A DNA stretch of 64,000 bases from Saururus chinensis (taxonomy: Eukaryota > Streptophyta > Magnoliopsida > Piperales > Saururaceae): assembly GCA_035235625.1 (NCBI GenBank), contig CP141143.1:27848592-27912591 (forward strand), in the 5' to 3' direction. The notes beneath the pieces were generated by a model. It had not been told where the DNA came from. It saw nothing but the letters and a program-made list of their open reading frames with translations, and did not search any database. Positions within the stretch are counted from its first letter, which is position 1; every line of letters begins with the position of its first letter. The translations under genes were made by a program, and so were the position numbers. Below, piece after piece: positions 38,450 to 51,058 of this stretch.

Positions 38450-39112
38450 GTCTAGTTCTTATTCTTTTAGTGATAATGAGGATTTGGATTTTGAAAGTCT
38501 TTTAAATAAGTAATTAAATCGAGTAAAAAGTGTAAAAAGTTAGAGAAAATTATCAAAGCTAATGCGGAGACAATTGAATCTATTTCTATTTAAAAAATTT
38601 AATTAATTGAAGATAAAGCAGAATTAGAGAAAGAAATTCAAACTTTGAAAAGTGAACTTGAGAAAGAAATGAGAAAATCTAGGTATTTAGAAGATGAACT
38701 TATGTCTAGAAATAAAGAAGTTAATGCCTTCAAATATGAGAGAAGCAATCTTCTAGATGAGATAAAATTCCTAGCGAATGAAGTTCTTGAGAGAGTATAG
38801 ACAAATAAGTCATATTTGAAAAAGATTGAAGATCTAGGGACTGAATTGTCGATCTAAAGGAAAATTGAAGTCTTTTACTTTAGGGCAAGAAAAATTGGAC
38901 AAGATGCTGAACATGAGAAACTATGGTAGTGATAAAAGTGGACTATTAATAAGATTAATTCTACAAAGTCTAATGGTGTTACTAAGTTTGTTAAGGCTAA
39001 AGAACCCATGCACACTAGGAAGGTTGTTACACAAGTTGACAATGTGTCAAAACCTAAGAATCCTTCTAAGAATCAAAGCCAAAGTCTAACCTTAGGAAAA
39101 ATATCAAGAGGG
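38450..39112 (+). pseudogene. Copia Gag C-terminal coiled-coil remnant
   Basis: The plus strand reads SSSYSFSDNEDLDFESLL, then a long charged heptad-like coiled coil (KAELEKEIQTLKSELEKEMR...), then EKLDKMLNMRNYG.DKSGL and a lysine/serine-rich tail, broken by several stops and a frameshift near 38860. The order (acidic serine stretch, coiled coil, LDK..DKSGL) matches the segment after the zinc knuckle in SIRE-like copia polyproteins, and the piece at 8413-8598 on the other strand. Integrase and RT are missing: the next sequence is already 3' spacer, so pol has been deleted. Confidence 0.75.
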
Positions 39113-41480
39113 TGATAATTATCACTCCTTATTAATTAGACAAATTCAGGTCCTGAAACACAACATAAATTGCCTAAATCAATGTGTCATGAACAAATCA
39201 GAAACTAATGTGAGTTATGCTGATTCATACTTAAATAACTTGCCTAAGAATAGGAAAAAATTAGTTTACATCATAAGAAACGTCAAGACAAAAGGACATA
39301 GATTAGAAAACAAACTCCACATCAAAGAAAGTTAGTTAAGAAAATAGGAAGAAAACTCTTCAAATTTAAATTAGAAAAGATATCTTAGAGAAATTTAGAT
39401 ATCAAGTTGATGAGACAAATCTATCTTAGGTTGCCTTAAAATTAGATGGCTAGGCAAGACTAAGGAGTCTTACATCTCTAAGTAAGATATTTTGATATGT
39501 GTCCATAGTTAAATTCTTTCTATCATTGGGACATTCATTTTTTTAGTTTTATCTCATTTTTACTATGTTTTTACATATTTTTAATTCATAGGTTTTGAAT
39601 TAAAAAATATAAAAAATGGAATATGATAAAAACACAAACAAATTAATGTAGCTTTTGCTTGGTTTTGCAATTAGCTTTGTTTTAGTTTTTGAAAAAGTTC
39701 AGCTCTTGAGATATTTTGCAATTAAATTTTCTTTTAAGCTGAAAAGCAACATGATTAGTGGTCAAATATATTTTAACTAAGAGAAGGATACAACAAGGAG
39801 AGTGAAGATCAATTTGATTTTTTTTACTTGATATTGCAATTCTCTTATTTGAAAAAAAATTAGACACATCATGTTGAGACTCATATTACTTTTAAGTATA
39901 AACATCAAGAGATAATTCTTAAACATAAGTTGACTTATGTGTTTGGATTTTAGTGGAATCTAGGTTATCAAATTAGAGGACCTTCGGCTAGAGTTCTATT
40001 TTGAATTTAAAGAAAACAAAATTCCATATAATGTACTTCATTCAATGTTTATGAGTCTTATGTACTTTAATATCTCTTTAGATAATTTATTTATCCCCAA
40101 AAAAATGATGGGGAAAAGCTACCTACTTAGGTCGGCCTAGGCTAGTGTAAATCACCCATTTACTTAAGATCAAGAAAAATAAATGAAAAAGAAAAAATAG
40201 AATGAAAAAATATTATGATGCAAGTAGAAAGGATTCATAAAAAGTCAAGTCCTAGAAAAATAAATTAAGGAAAAATATAATAACTACAAAAAGCAAGGGC
40301 ATGTTGATTACAAGCTTTTTGATTTTTTTTATCTTTTTTAAAAAATCATGTACATAGATTCTAATTAAAGAGAGTCAAAAAATATGAACTTAGTCTTTAC
40401 TAGGGTCTAGACAAATTTGTCTCAGTTTAGTTAAAAAGTGATCTTGCAATATTCAACATTAAAAGAGACAAGAGTTGACTACATTGGTAGTTATTTTTTA
40501 AAACTAATAAAAGATGATTAATATGTCAAAAAGAATAGAATAAAATTGACAATTACATATTAATGGAGTTAACTTATCTAAGGCAAAATATTAATGAACA
40601 CAATATATGAATGCACTTAGATTAAAAGAGAATTGATTTAAAAATCATCAAAAAGAGCTCAAATTTGTTGATTTTGAGTGTTTGATTTTCAATTTGAGTT
40701 TTGCATATTATATATTTTTTATTTTGATGGAAAATGCCTTGAAATAATTATAGGAATTTATTGGGATTTTCTTGGAATTTTTTGAATTTTTGTAATTTAT
40801 ATTATTTTTTGGGAAAACAAAAATTGGAATTATTTCATAAACAATTGGTCAAAACAATCGATCGTTGGTTGGGTTTTTAGCGGCAAAGCTCAGTTTTAAA
40901 TTTGATTTCACTCCATTTCACCTCCATTTTCTCTAAACTTCCGTGGGAGAGAATAAAGGAGATTTGAGTTTTTTTAGGTGAAAATAACTTGATTTTCCAT
41001 ATCAAAATCATCAAATTCATCACAACCAAAGGAATGTTTTGAACCAAAAATTGATTTTTAGAGTATTTTAAATATTTTTTCATGTGATTTGAGCCTATAG
41101 GATTGTTAGAAATAGGATGATCTAGCTTTTGTTAAATTTTTACGCATTTTGATCCGTTAAAACTCAAGATTTGATGAAAAATTCAAGTGGTTTCAAGGTT
41201 TTTTCACAAAATAGAGGTTTTTTAAAATCGGCCATTCAGGGTTAAAATTGGATGTTGTTCCAGTTGACAAAGTTGATCTACTTAGTAAGATCTACCTTAG
41301 GTTCAAATTTAGAGTCATTCTTACATGAAAATTTTCAGGGTTGATTTTAAAATTCAAAATTTAAAATTTTGGCATACATTTCAACGCAGTTTTAACTTCT
41401 AGGCTATTTATTATTGTTATATCTTTTTTCCTAGTTTGTGCTTAGCTCTAGGTTGTTTTATGTTTCAATTAATCTAGATG
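39113..41480 (+). mobile_element. Copia internal spacer between deleted pol and the 3' domain
   Basis: AT-rich non-coding sequence homologous to 10082-11085 and 45130-46449 (both minus). Landmarks are GACTTATGTGTTTGGATTTTAG (39935-39956) and GAGAGAATAAAGGAGATTTG (40950-40969). The segment 39113-39490 was not matched to the other copies. Confidence 0.55.
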
Positions 41481-42250
41481 GGGTGAGCAAAGAAGCAAAA
41501 GAAAGACGAGTTAAGCACAAGGGACCTAGGATCATATAGCAATGGTTCATATTGGGTTAAACCGATTAGATGTGAGAGAAGTCCAATTCATATTCTATTA
41601 GAGACTACAATTGGTTGGATAGAGGCTAGACCATACTGGATGGATTGTATTTCCACCATTTCTGCATCAGGGTGTTAGGTTTACCCTAGGCTAGTTAGGT
41701 AGTGGTACGCATTACTCCACTTGGAGGATGATGGTGCACTGGTAGGAGTTATTGGAGGAGTTCAGGTGAGAGTGACACATGATATTATTGCCAATGTTAT
41801 TGGTTCTAAGAGGAGAGAGCTCGCATTTTCATTTGTTGGATATGCCTTTCCACCATACAGTGAGTTGTCTACCACGTTGCTTGCTTTTCCATGAGGTCTT
41901 AAGCTTAAGGTTTAATTGCATGCACATTCGATGACATGGGGCTTTAGACTTCTACATGTGATTGCTCAGTACAATGTTTGGAGTGCTACGAAGGAGAGAG
42001 TAGACAAAATGATGACACGATTGCTACACCTCATTCACATCATTTGGTGCTTGAACTACCTTATATCATATTTGAGAGGATTATGGAATTTATGCATGGT
42101 CATACATATGAGATGTTGCCATATCCATACATCTTATGTCAAATTTTCACAGTGGTGTATGTTAGAGTGCCCAGAGCAAAGCTTATAATGACTAGGATGA
42201 GACCTATTGACCTTGGAGTGGTTCCTAGGATGTTATCTCACCATTAGGAT
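41480..42250 (+). pseudogene. Putative plant transposon-protein domain remnant downstream of copia pol
   Basis: Broken plus-strand reading with a recognisable order: a basic start (GEQRSKRK), then AHSMTWGFRLLHVIAQYNVWSA, a frame change near 42010, and LPYIIFERIMEFMHG....YEMLPYPYILCQIF. This pattern resembles the 'putative plant transposon protein' domain often found as an extra ORF in plant retroelements. Function of that domain is not established. Several stops are present. It lies upstream of a purine tract, AAAAAAGGGGGAGA (42497-42510). Confidence 0.5.
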
Positions 42251-42582
42251 TATAATCATGAGCCCCAAGGAGCACAGGATGTAGCAAAGGCAACAAATGC
42301 AACATTAGATCCACCATCACCTACAAATGATGAAGATGTACTTTTAAAATTGATTTTATCATGGGATATGTGATTGGACATGTGTTACTTTGATGGTTTA
42401 ATTTAATTTCATGTCTTTATGTGATGATTATAACTTGATGGAGCTTTAATGAGTATTTTTATTAATTATCACTATAACTTTTTGTCTATTTATGTAAAAA
42501 AGGGGGAGAAATGCTATGCAAATCAAAGTGCTTATTTTTATAATTGATTGGATAATGCTATGCAAATCAATTTGATTTTAAG

Positions 42583-43022
42583 TGTCCCGACCCAGATTTT
42601 TAAAACCCTTTTTAAATAAATGACACATGTGAAAAATCATGACAATTTTTTTCTTTCTTAAACACAAATCAAATCATCTGATTAAATATCTTGATCATGA
42701 TAACTGGGGTTCACAAATACAATAACAAAGCATATGATATTATTACACATGTCAAAATTCAATAAATAGCTAGTTAACCCTCTAAGTACAAGTTTATCAT
42801 CTGTCTGAAAATAAATAACAAAGTAAAGTTGGCTCTCATGCGAGTAATTACAATTACTTACAAGGTTACAAAAATAAGGAACTAGATCCCACTAGTGCAA
42901 TATCGTCCTCAAATGCCCACCAATATCTTAATCTTGCATCGTCCCCATCAATCCACATCAACTGCAACTTCTAATTTAAGAACCACACAAACTTAATATC
43001 CCACAAAATTCAGGTCGTTACA
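42583..43022. mobile_element. Short LTR-like unit, 440 bp (family C), probable solo LTR
   Basis: Starts TGTCCCGACCCAGATTTTTAAAACCC and ends ATTCAGGTCGTTACA. Flanking 5-mers are TTAAG (42578-42582) and TTAAT (43023-43027), four of five matching. It matches 51288-51580 over its left part and 58775-58838 over its right end, so it looks like the two ends of the same family with the middle missing. Orientation is unclear because its two termini are near inverted repeats. Confidence 0.65.
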
Positions 43023-43217
43023 TTAATTGTGCAGAATAAGTACAGATTTACACAAGTTTTTCAAGCTCAATTCCAAATTAATAAGTTTAAGTTGATTCTT
43101 TATAGTATTAAGTTATTTTGTACAATTTGAAAGTCAATGCACTGTGTCAAGAGTTGTAATTTTATTTTTATTTTTCAATGTATAGTGTTTTTACAAGAAA
43201 TAGCCAAAACAGGAGAT

Positions 43218-44052
43218 TGTAAGAACATATGAGATATATATCTAGTTTATTGACTGATTTCTTTATCAAAATTATGTCAAGAAACCTTGTATATGTATTG
43301 TCTTAGAATATGATTTGCAATTATTGTGGTTGAGTTAGATTTGAAATTGATAGACTTGAAAAATAGAAGCATATGTATTGTTATTGATCATGGTACAACA
43401 CTGAAGAATTAGGTTTTGAAGGTTAGTTAGGTCACATCCACATAAAAAATCACTTGAAGAAGTTTCATAAGGATTTAGGATAAAAGGGCAAAAAGGTAAA
43501 TTTCTAGGCAAGATGATCGATCGCTAAAAAGCTAGGCTTATCAAACGATCGATTGTACCTTGATATCCCTATGTAAAATGAAGCTAAGAGTTATTGATTG
43601 ATTGCTCTTCAAATCGATCGATTGCTAGAAGTATCGTGCACATTAAAAATAGTGACTGATTGATTGCAATTTAAAACGATTGATCATTTGAAGGACTGAT
43701 TACCCTAATTAAGACATTCCACTTTCATTTTTTTTCTTCAAAGTATAAGTCCTAAATAAACTTAATGAGTTATACAAGGGTTATGAAATTATGAAATTTG
43801 AGAGAGGAAAACCTAGACGAGAAAAAAGGTTTATACCTTTGCTTATTATTTTCTAAATGAGAATTCACTTCATCTTTGAGTAGTAGACTCATGGTGAATT
43901 GAAGAATACAATCTACAACTAAATGAGCTTGTACCCAGAGATATCAAAGTCGTGTTGTAATAAATCTTAAATGGAAGATTGAAGATTTCTACAAGGCCAA
44001 AGTCAAGATAACAAGTGGTGCTTGTCAAAGACTAGAAGGAGAAGACTAGTTA
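43218..44052 (+). mobile_element. 3' LTR of the family A element, truncated
   Basis: Starts TGTAAGAACATATGAG directly after a purine-rich tract AAAACAGGAGAT (43206-43217), which parallels the tract AAAAGGGGAGAT of family B. It matches 37015 onward, including six GATCGATC-like palindromes at 43515-43690. The match stops at about 44052, where an inverted copy of related sequence begins. Confidence 0.75.
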
Positions 44053-46449
44053 AAATCTAGAGCACTTATCACAAACAGCCAAGAACCAATTAAAAAAAAT
44101 CAAGGGCTTAATGTAAACCAAATAACGCACTAACACAAATTATCTAGATGTACTTAAGCAAGAAATCAATAACCATACCTCAGCTACCAAATGAAGGTTT
44201 GAGCATGCGCACCAAACATCACTTCTAGCGTGTTTAGCCACAAAAAAATCATTCTCATTAAATTACAAGCCCCCAAATAATGAATTTAATGAACTAGTGC
44301 CTTATATGAAGCAATCTTTCAACGTCAAGCACTCATAAAACCCTAAAACAATGATTATGATATTCAAATCAATTACACTATCAAGCACAAGTGAGAGTTT
44401 AATATCTATCTAATTGACCAAGTGGATTACTAAATTGCTCCTAGCCCTAGTACTTTAACAAGTAAAAATTAACAATTTTAGCCTCTTTGTGCAGGAATTT
44501 GCTTAAGTAATAAAAATGATTTAAACCTAACTCTACACATATCCATGATTAAACTATCATCAATCAAACCAGAAATCAACTCCAAATCAACCTAAGCTTG
44601 AAGTTTTCTCTCCTCAAGTCGTGGAGTTTTTTTCTTTCTTCCTTTGTCTTCGCATTCTTCTAGCCTCTATAAACAAGCTCCTCTTAGTTATGACTTTAGC
44701 CTTGAGTTTTCAATTTTCCATTGAACTTGGTTGACTCTCTCACAGGTTTTTGTGTGTAAAACTCTCTTTTAGTTGTATGTCACTTTAACAATTATCATTT
44801 AAACTAACTTTGAAGCACAATGATGATCTCTTGGAAAACAATAGCAAAATGACTTTTTGTCTTTTCTCTCTCAGATTTTAAACTTTCTTCTTTTCAATTT
44901 TTTGATTACCTAGCATTTATATAGTCTATTAAGTCGGTTTAGGTGTTGGACTTTAATTAAGAATGAATTCTCTTTCAAATGGCTTAAACTAGGTAAGTTC
45001 AATAGCTAGCAATCGAACAGTTCAAATAGCAATCAATCGGTCACTGTTCTAATTAAGGTAAAACTCTTCTAGAGAACGATTTCTCACTTGTGGTGATCAA
45101 TCGATAAACTCTTGACCAAAATTTAGAAATAAAAACTACAACTCTTTGACATAGTGCATTGACTTTCACTTGTACTTATGACTTGACTCAACTCGGACTC
45201 AAATAAGACCATTTAGAATTGATCTTGAAAAGTCTTGTAAAACATGTACTTATCCTTTACACTACAAAAGAAATTATTTGCACGGTACTACTCAATTAAG
45301 TATGAAAATAAGTACTTTGATTTTCAATAATAATTTCTCTTACTTTTTGACAAAAATAGACAAAAAGTGAATTAACAAGTAAAGAAAATTTCATGTAAAA
45401 TAAAAAAGTTGAGCAAACTACCATCAAGATATGAAACTATAATCATTAGTGTTTAAGATACATAAAACTCAGCATGCAATGTTCATATCTTAAACTGAAT
45501 CAACAATAGAGACTTTAACCAATAAGAAAAAACAATCATGTCTCAAAATATACGATTCATCAATCTCAAATCATGTCTTAAAATCCATTGACTTATGTGT
45601 TTCAAAAACTATTGATTCACTTTGAAGCACTCCTTTTGACAAATATGGTTTCAAACTCTTTGAGCAATTGAAAAGTTTTCAAAGCCTCCAAAAACCAAAT
45701 CACAATAAATTCTAATGTTAAAAAACAATTAGATTCAGTTGAAATAACATCAAGTTTAAATTTAGAAATCAAAAAGTATAAAAACATTCAAACAAGCAAT
45801 GATGATATCTTTTCAACCAATTTTCATTAATTATCTATTAATCTAAGTGCATCCACAAATTATATTCCTTAATACCTTAGCTTAGATTAGTCACCTCCAT
45901 TGCTTTGGGATTCTCAATTTTTATTTCTTCATTTCAAATTTTAATTCTATTTTATTTATTTTTGAAGAAAGCACCAACTTTTAAATTCTAGTCTCTTTTA
46001 TTCATGAATCTCACAAGATCACTCTTATTTAATTGAGACAAATTTGGTAAGACCATAGTAAAGAAATAGGTCTCATATTTCAACTCACTTTAGCTAGAAT
46101 ATATGAACATCATTTTCTAAAAACATAAAAAAAATATGCTAAAACATAATATGCCCATGCCTTTTTCTAAGTGATGATATTTTTTCTTAAATTATTTTTT
46201 TAGGGCTTGGCTTTTTCTGAATCCTCTCAACTTGCATCACTTAACATTTTATAATTCTTTTTTAATATATTATTTTTTTATATCAAGTGGATGGCATTCA
46301 CACTATCTTAGGTTGACCTAAGTAGGTAGCCCTAAAACCATTTTCTTTTCGAGGACAATTCCTTTGAATAATGTGATAGAACAAACAAAAGTTACAACCA
46401 TTGAAAACATATTACAATGAATTTTATTGCATTGAATCCTAAATAGAAG
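44053..46449 (-). mobile_element. Minus-strand copia sequence: leader, LTR and internal spacer
   Basis: From left to right in plus coordinates: leader-type sequence (44053-44391), a family A LTR (44392 to about 45125, LTR end AAACTCTCA at 44392) whose start is lost, then internal spacer (about 45130-46449) homologous to 39530-43200. Having internal sequence on both sides of one LTR suggests a tandem (shared-LTR) arrangement or recombination. The spacer continues at 51059 after the insertion of a 4.6-kb LTR. Confidence 0.6.
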
Positions 46450-46739
46450 TGTAATGTCCCGGATTTTTCTTACGATTTTTGTTATTTTTTTTATCATTTT
46501 CGGTGAGAAAATATGACACTTCAACGTATTTAGTCTCGATATTCGTACCCGTAGAGTCAGGTGTGAGGTTCATCGTAGGCCATGGGCCTAGATGCGCGTT
46601 CCGGCGTGAAAAATTGAAAGAAACGGAACTGCAGAGGATAAGTTGGAAAAGAAGAAAAATAATAAAAATAAAAATAAAAAGGAAAGGATCAGGCTCGGGT
46701 TCGGCCGAGCCCAATCCGGAATCCTCTGGAAGAGACAAC

Positions 46740-48650
46740 CCCCCCCCCCCCCTTCGGCTTTTCTCTGCCCCAGCCGCCTACGGCCGCGCCACCTCCTCCC
46801 CCGGTGAGCTCCCTCACCCTCTCTGTTTTGTTGTACCACCGCTGCCGTGGGCCGGCAAGGCCCGGCTGGCCGGTTGTGGCTCTGCCATGGGCCATCCCTC
46901 TCGACCCCAATTACCCTCCCCGTCGCCCCACTGCTCTCCCTTGTTTCCCCGGTCTCTATTCACTCTCCTTGTTTTGTGCTGAGGCGGCACCGACGCTGGC
47001 CGGTGGGCTCTGGTTGGCCTCCGTCCGGCCAACCACAGGCCAGCGATGGCAAGGCCGGCCCCCACAACCGCTCCGCCCTAGTGTTCGCCCTGATTAGCTC
47101 CTCCCCCTCTATCTCTCTGTTTCGAGTTTCGACAGCCATTGCTATGGGCCGGTAAGGGCCAATCGGCTGTTGTGAGTTCCGCCCTAGTCTGGCGATTGTA
47201 GGAGGCTGTCCATCCTGGCCCGTTTCGCCGCCCCATGCTTCCCCCCCCCCCCCCCCTTCTGTCCTATTTTCCGTTGGCGCTCCATTTTGGTGAAATGGAG
47301 GCCGCCGCCGGCGAGCCGTGGCCGACACGACCCCCATCCAGCCCCGCCTTGGTCCGGCAAAGGTGGTGAACCACCCCTCCCTGCCCGGTTCCACCTCCGC
47401 CCTCCCTCTTGCCCTCGGCTAGACCTTTCCTCCCTTGTTCCCTCTGTGACGGGAATTTGCGGATGCGTCGGCGATGAGCCACGACCGAGCGGACCTTCGT
47501 TTGGCTTTGCCCCGGCCTAGTGACTCTAGTGGGCTACCCCTCCATGCCTTTTTCAGCCTCCATCCCCTCTGCTTTGTCGGAACCAGAACTGCATCCCTTG
47601 CTCGGGTGCTCTCACTCAGAAAAACAGGGTCTCTGCTCCTCACTATGCTGTCTGTTCGGCATGTCGCCTCTAACTTTGGCCGTCACCTCTGGGCTGGAGA
47701 TAGCTCCTCCTGGCCGCTAGGGCCATGATGGAGTCGGCCATAGCCGCCAGTAACCCCTACTCCTTAGTGCCTCAGGGTTTTCCACCCATTTTGGGCCATC
47801 GAGCATCGTTGGATGCCGAACACCCTATGCACCACCATACTTTGGCGGGCCTCAGCCTAGAGATGGTTGGCCGCCCTAGTGCAGCACCGCCCCTCTTCGA
47901 GTCAGGCTCCCCCTCTGCCGATTATATGTATGACTGCACTATACAGAGCGCCACCTTTTGCCCTCTTACCGTCCTACCTCCACCGGACACCATGTGGCCT
48001 CTAGTCGGCCTATCTCGACACTACAATGGCAAAGGCCATTTTTGTTGGTCACCACCCTTGGGCATGGCCCTACCGCCCTTCCGAGCTTTGGGCCAACACC
48101 GTCTAGCCCTTTCTCCCTCCCTTTGGCCGCGTGTACAAGTAGCCGCACGTGCGGGTTAAGGTTTTGGTGGCGCTTTGTCGCCGCCTGTCCGTTTGATGGC
48201 TCTGCCATTGTCTGGAGTTGACATCAAAGTCCTCCACCTCTCCTCCATCCTCAAGTGTCGCCCTCTGCCCTTATGTGGACCTTGTAAATGCGAAATCAAC
48301 ACTGTTGGGTGCTATCCACGGACGATTTCGACGTCTTGTAACCGGTTGAGTATTGTTCAACTGCCAGTTGAATTTTAGTGAGTACACCCTACCTTCTAGT
48401 GGCACTTGCCACTCATTGGCACGATCTTTCTCCCGACCACCCCTAGTGTGCCGCTGTGGATCGTGGATTTTCCGCATTGACATGTGACACCCATGTGTTG
48501 GCCGTGAGTAGTTCCGACATTCCTAAAACCTTGGGACAGCAGCTCTCTCGGCTAGGAAAAGCTTTTGGCCGCCAACTCTGCCACTGAAGCCGCCACCGTC
48601 GTATGCTCGCCATCAAGCGTCATGATTACGAGGTAGGGGGGCTTTGAACT
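46740..48650. other. GC-rich, proline-frame part of LTR family F
   Basis: C-runs at 46740-46752 and 47240-47256 and repeated GGCCGG/GGGCC motifs (GCCATGGGCC, GCTATGGGCCGG, GTGGGCCGG) give long overlapping open frames on both strands. None shows a domain, and the same part of the inverted copy (about 62880-64000) does not keep the same frames. I treat them as non-coding. Confidence 0.6.
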
Positions 48651-49634
48651 CATAATTTCATGACAACATGCTTTGAATGAGTAGCAGCATGCTAGTGTTG
48701 TATGATTCCATGTTTTGGATATTAAATCATGGCCTATTTGCATGATGTAAGATAACGAATTATGCCACGTTGAAGTACATATGATATGTATGTGAGTGTA
48801 AGCATATTTTATATATGTGTATGATGTATGCGCTAGTGATGGCTAGCGAATATGTTAGTTTGATGACATATGTGTATGATGTACGTGCTAGTGATGGCTA
48901 GCGATTATGGGAATAAGTCACATATGTGGACTGTGTGTGGGCAGAGGTATGGGTGATGGATGGTAAGAAGTTACAGAGGGTTTGGTACGAAGTTGGATGT
49001 GTATTTGGATGTATAAGTGTGTGACAAAAGACGGCGAACGTAAGTGTGACAGGCGAGGAATGGAGCAGATTGGTTTGGAGCGTACGTTAAGGGTTTGGTA
49101 AGTAAGAGGGCTTAGGCTTGGAGCCTTATGGGGGTTTATTAGACAGTAAGAGTGTGCATAATTGTACAAGCATAACGTACAGATTATGAAGTGAAAAGTA
49201 AGCACAATAAGTGAGGAATTAAGTAAAAGGGTGATAACGGGGATTTACTATGAGGAGCTCAGTGTGACGATGTAAGTAAGATGTTCAGACCGTAAGGTGG
49301 ATGATAGAGGCTGTATGATTACATGAGGATTGGTGTACAATAAGCTATGGTGTGACTTGGAAGGGTAAGTGAAGTCTGCTGCCCTGACGAACTAGGGTTT
49401 CGATCGGGCTTATCTTCGGTTTGATCAGTCGAGAACTGTGAGTTTGTGTGGCATAATTGTACTGCATAATTTACATAATTCAAACTTGAATTATAAGAAA
49501 CCTAATGATAGCGTTGTGAGTTTGAGACCTGAGGGTTCGACGGATTAAGTTCCGCGTTTGAGCTAGCCGATAATGAGTCAGTTGAGCATTTCTTATGTCT
49601 TGCCATGGTGTCTATCCTGCGGGATGTTGTCTGT

Positions 49635-49900
49635 GTGCTATATAGAGCACCAGATGTCTGATGCTCTGTTGAGAGCAACTGTAGGTATATTTTTTATTTA
49701 GTCTTGGTGCTATTTTTCAGCCCAGAGGTTTGATGCTCTGTTGAGAGCGCTATAAGTTTTTGCCCTTCGTGGGCTCTGTATGATTCTACCCAAGAGTGGC
49801 ACTATAAGACTCTTGCCCAAGAGTGGCACTGTATATTTTCTGCCCTTAGTTGGCACTGTATGACCCTTGTTGGCAATGTATGACCCCAAAGAGTGGGCAT
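49635..49900 (+). repeat. Hairpin-bearing repeats in LTR family F
   Basis: Two copies of TGATGCTCTGTTGAGAGC (hairpins 49662-49677 and 49734-49749; stem TGCTCT/AGAGC(A/G), loop GTTG), a GTGCT-ATATAG-AGCAC hairpin at 49635-49650, and several (A)GAGTGGCACTGTATGA(C/T)-type units at 49790-49890. The inverted copy keeps the hairpins at 61755-61770 and 61820-61835. Confidence 0.75.
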
Positions 49901-50089
49901 TTGCGCTCTCAGGTAAGCAGTATCATGGACCTGCTCTTACCTGTTTGATCCTGTGCCCCATGAGCATAGGTGTGCCTTACCTTTGGAAAAGTCCATGGCA
50001 TCTAGTCACTTCCCGGAGGTTAAGGTGATGCCCCAGTGGCATTCTTTTCCTTTTCGACGCTGGAGTTTATTAGTTGTAATGAGCTTCAG

Positions 50090-50370
50090 TGGTCGATAGT
50101 ATGTATACGACTGTAAGCATATGAGTATGAGTATGAGTACGACCGTATGAGTATGAGTACGATTATAAGAGTATGAGCATGACTATAAGATGATACGAGT
50201 AAGACTGTAAGTGTATGTTTGAGCAAGACTGTAAGAGTATGGTTCAGAGCAAGATAGTAAGCGCATGACTGTACGAGTAAGGTACGAGTAAGTGTAAGAT
50301 TGTACGAGTATGGTCGTACAAATACGTGTAAGTTGTATGAGTTAGCGTACGATGGTACGAGCACATTTGT
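50090..50370. repeat. Degenerate minisatellite of GAGTATGAGTACGACTGTA-like units
   Basis: Short irregular units built on AGTATGAGTA, GACTGTAAG and CGAGTAAG fill this stretch. The equivalent part of the inverted copy is 61040-61400 (CTTACACTTAC/CATACTCGTAC units). Confidence 0.7.
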
Positions 50371-50549
50371 AAGACCCTGATTAAGGGTGTTTGTTGTAAG
50401 TTTGGTTTGATGGTGTGCTATGTGTGCTTATATGCATAAGTATACGATTGTTATATGTTGGCTACTTCATGTTTGAGTTGCATGATGCATGTATTTATGA
50501 ACATATTGAGTTCACTGTTTGGGATTCCCCTACTAGGTATTTTCCTACT

Positions 50550-50565
50550 GAGTATGAAAATACTT
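50550..50565 (+). promoter_or_regulatory. Conserved GAGTAT-GAAA-ATACTT hairpin in an LTR
   Basis: Six-pair stem (one G-T wobble) closed by GAAA, followed by ACCCTA. The homologous hairpin occurs at 683-700, 58970-58991 and 60835-60850. Possible role in the transcript's R region or 3' end formation is inference only. Confidence 0.5.
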
Positions 50566-51058
50566 ACCCTACTTTTTTAGCCCCTTTGTTCGGGAGGCTT
50601 TTGTAGGTATGGGTTGGAGAGCTCTGGGAGATGGATGCTCGTTTAGGCGATGGATTGTTTCGCGTTTGACTCAGGTATACTTGACTCACTGCAAGTTTCT
50701 TTTTATGCCACGATGTGATGTATTTGGGTGAGATGAGATATAAGTGTTTATATTTTCTGGACTTTTAGTTTGGATCAGAATGTGGACTGTTATGGGACTT
50801 GTACTCGGGGACGCCTGAGAGTTATTTGTATTTAAAAATCCATAATCATGGTAATTTAGTCGTACGTTTGTTTTTGAGTAGCGCTTGAGGATATTTGATT
50901 TGGCGGTATGATGTTTAACCGTATGGTGTTTTAAATTATAAATTGTTTATACAGGTTTTGATTTCATCATTTTTCCTCTGATTTATAGTTGTTAAATTGC
51001 AAAAAATTTTCGTGAATTTTAAAGAAAATGTATGAAAAATCTCGGGCGTTACAAGAAG

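Larger units (their letters stand above)
46450..51053 (+). mobile_element. Solo LTR of 4604 bp (family F), Ty3/gypsy type
   Basis: Starts TGTAATGTCCCGGATTTTTC and ends TCGGGCGTTACA, with a perfect 5-bp target duplication AGAAG (46445-46449 and 51054-51058). The host sequence resumes exactly after it: AATCCTAAATAGAAG | TCTAGGTATAAG, as compared with the uninterrupted relative at 10690-10710. The two termini are imperfect inverted repeats of about 24 bp. The 5' half (46550-48650) is GC-rich and full of spurious open frames. The 3' half holds hairpins and a minisatellite. A related copy lies inverted at 60337-64000. The size is unusually large for a plant LTR; Ogre/Tat-type elements are known to reach this range. 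Confidence 0.9.

Noticed and set aside
41916-42247. Two overlapping frames as a host gene
   Set aside because: They are one broken transposon-associated domain split by a frame change inside a copia element.
46479-48221. Many overlapping open frames of 60-167 codons on both strands
   Set aside because: They follow GC-rich composition, overlap each other in all frames, contain no recognisable domain and are not kept in the inverted copy.
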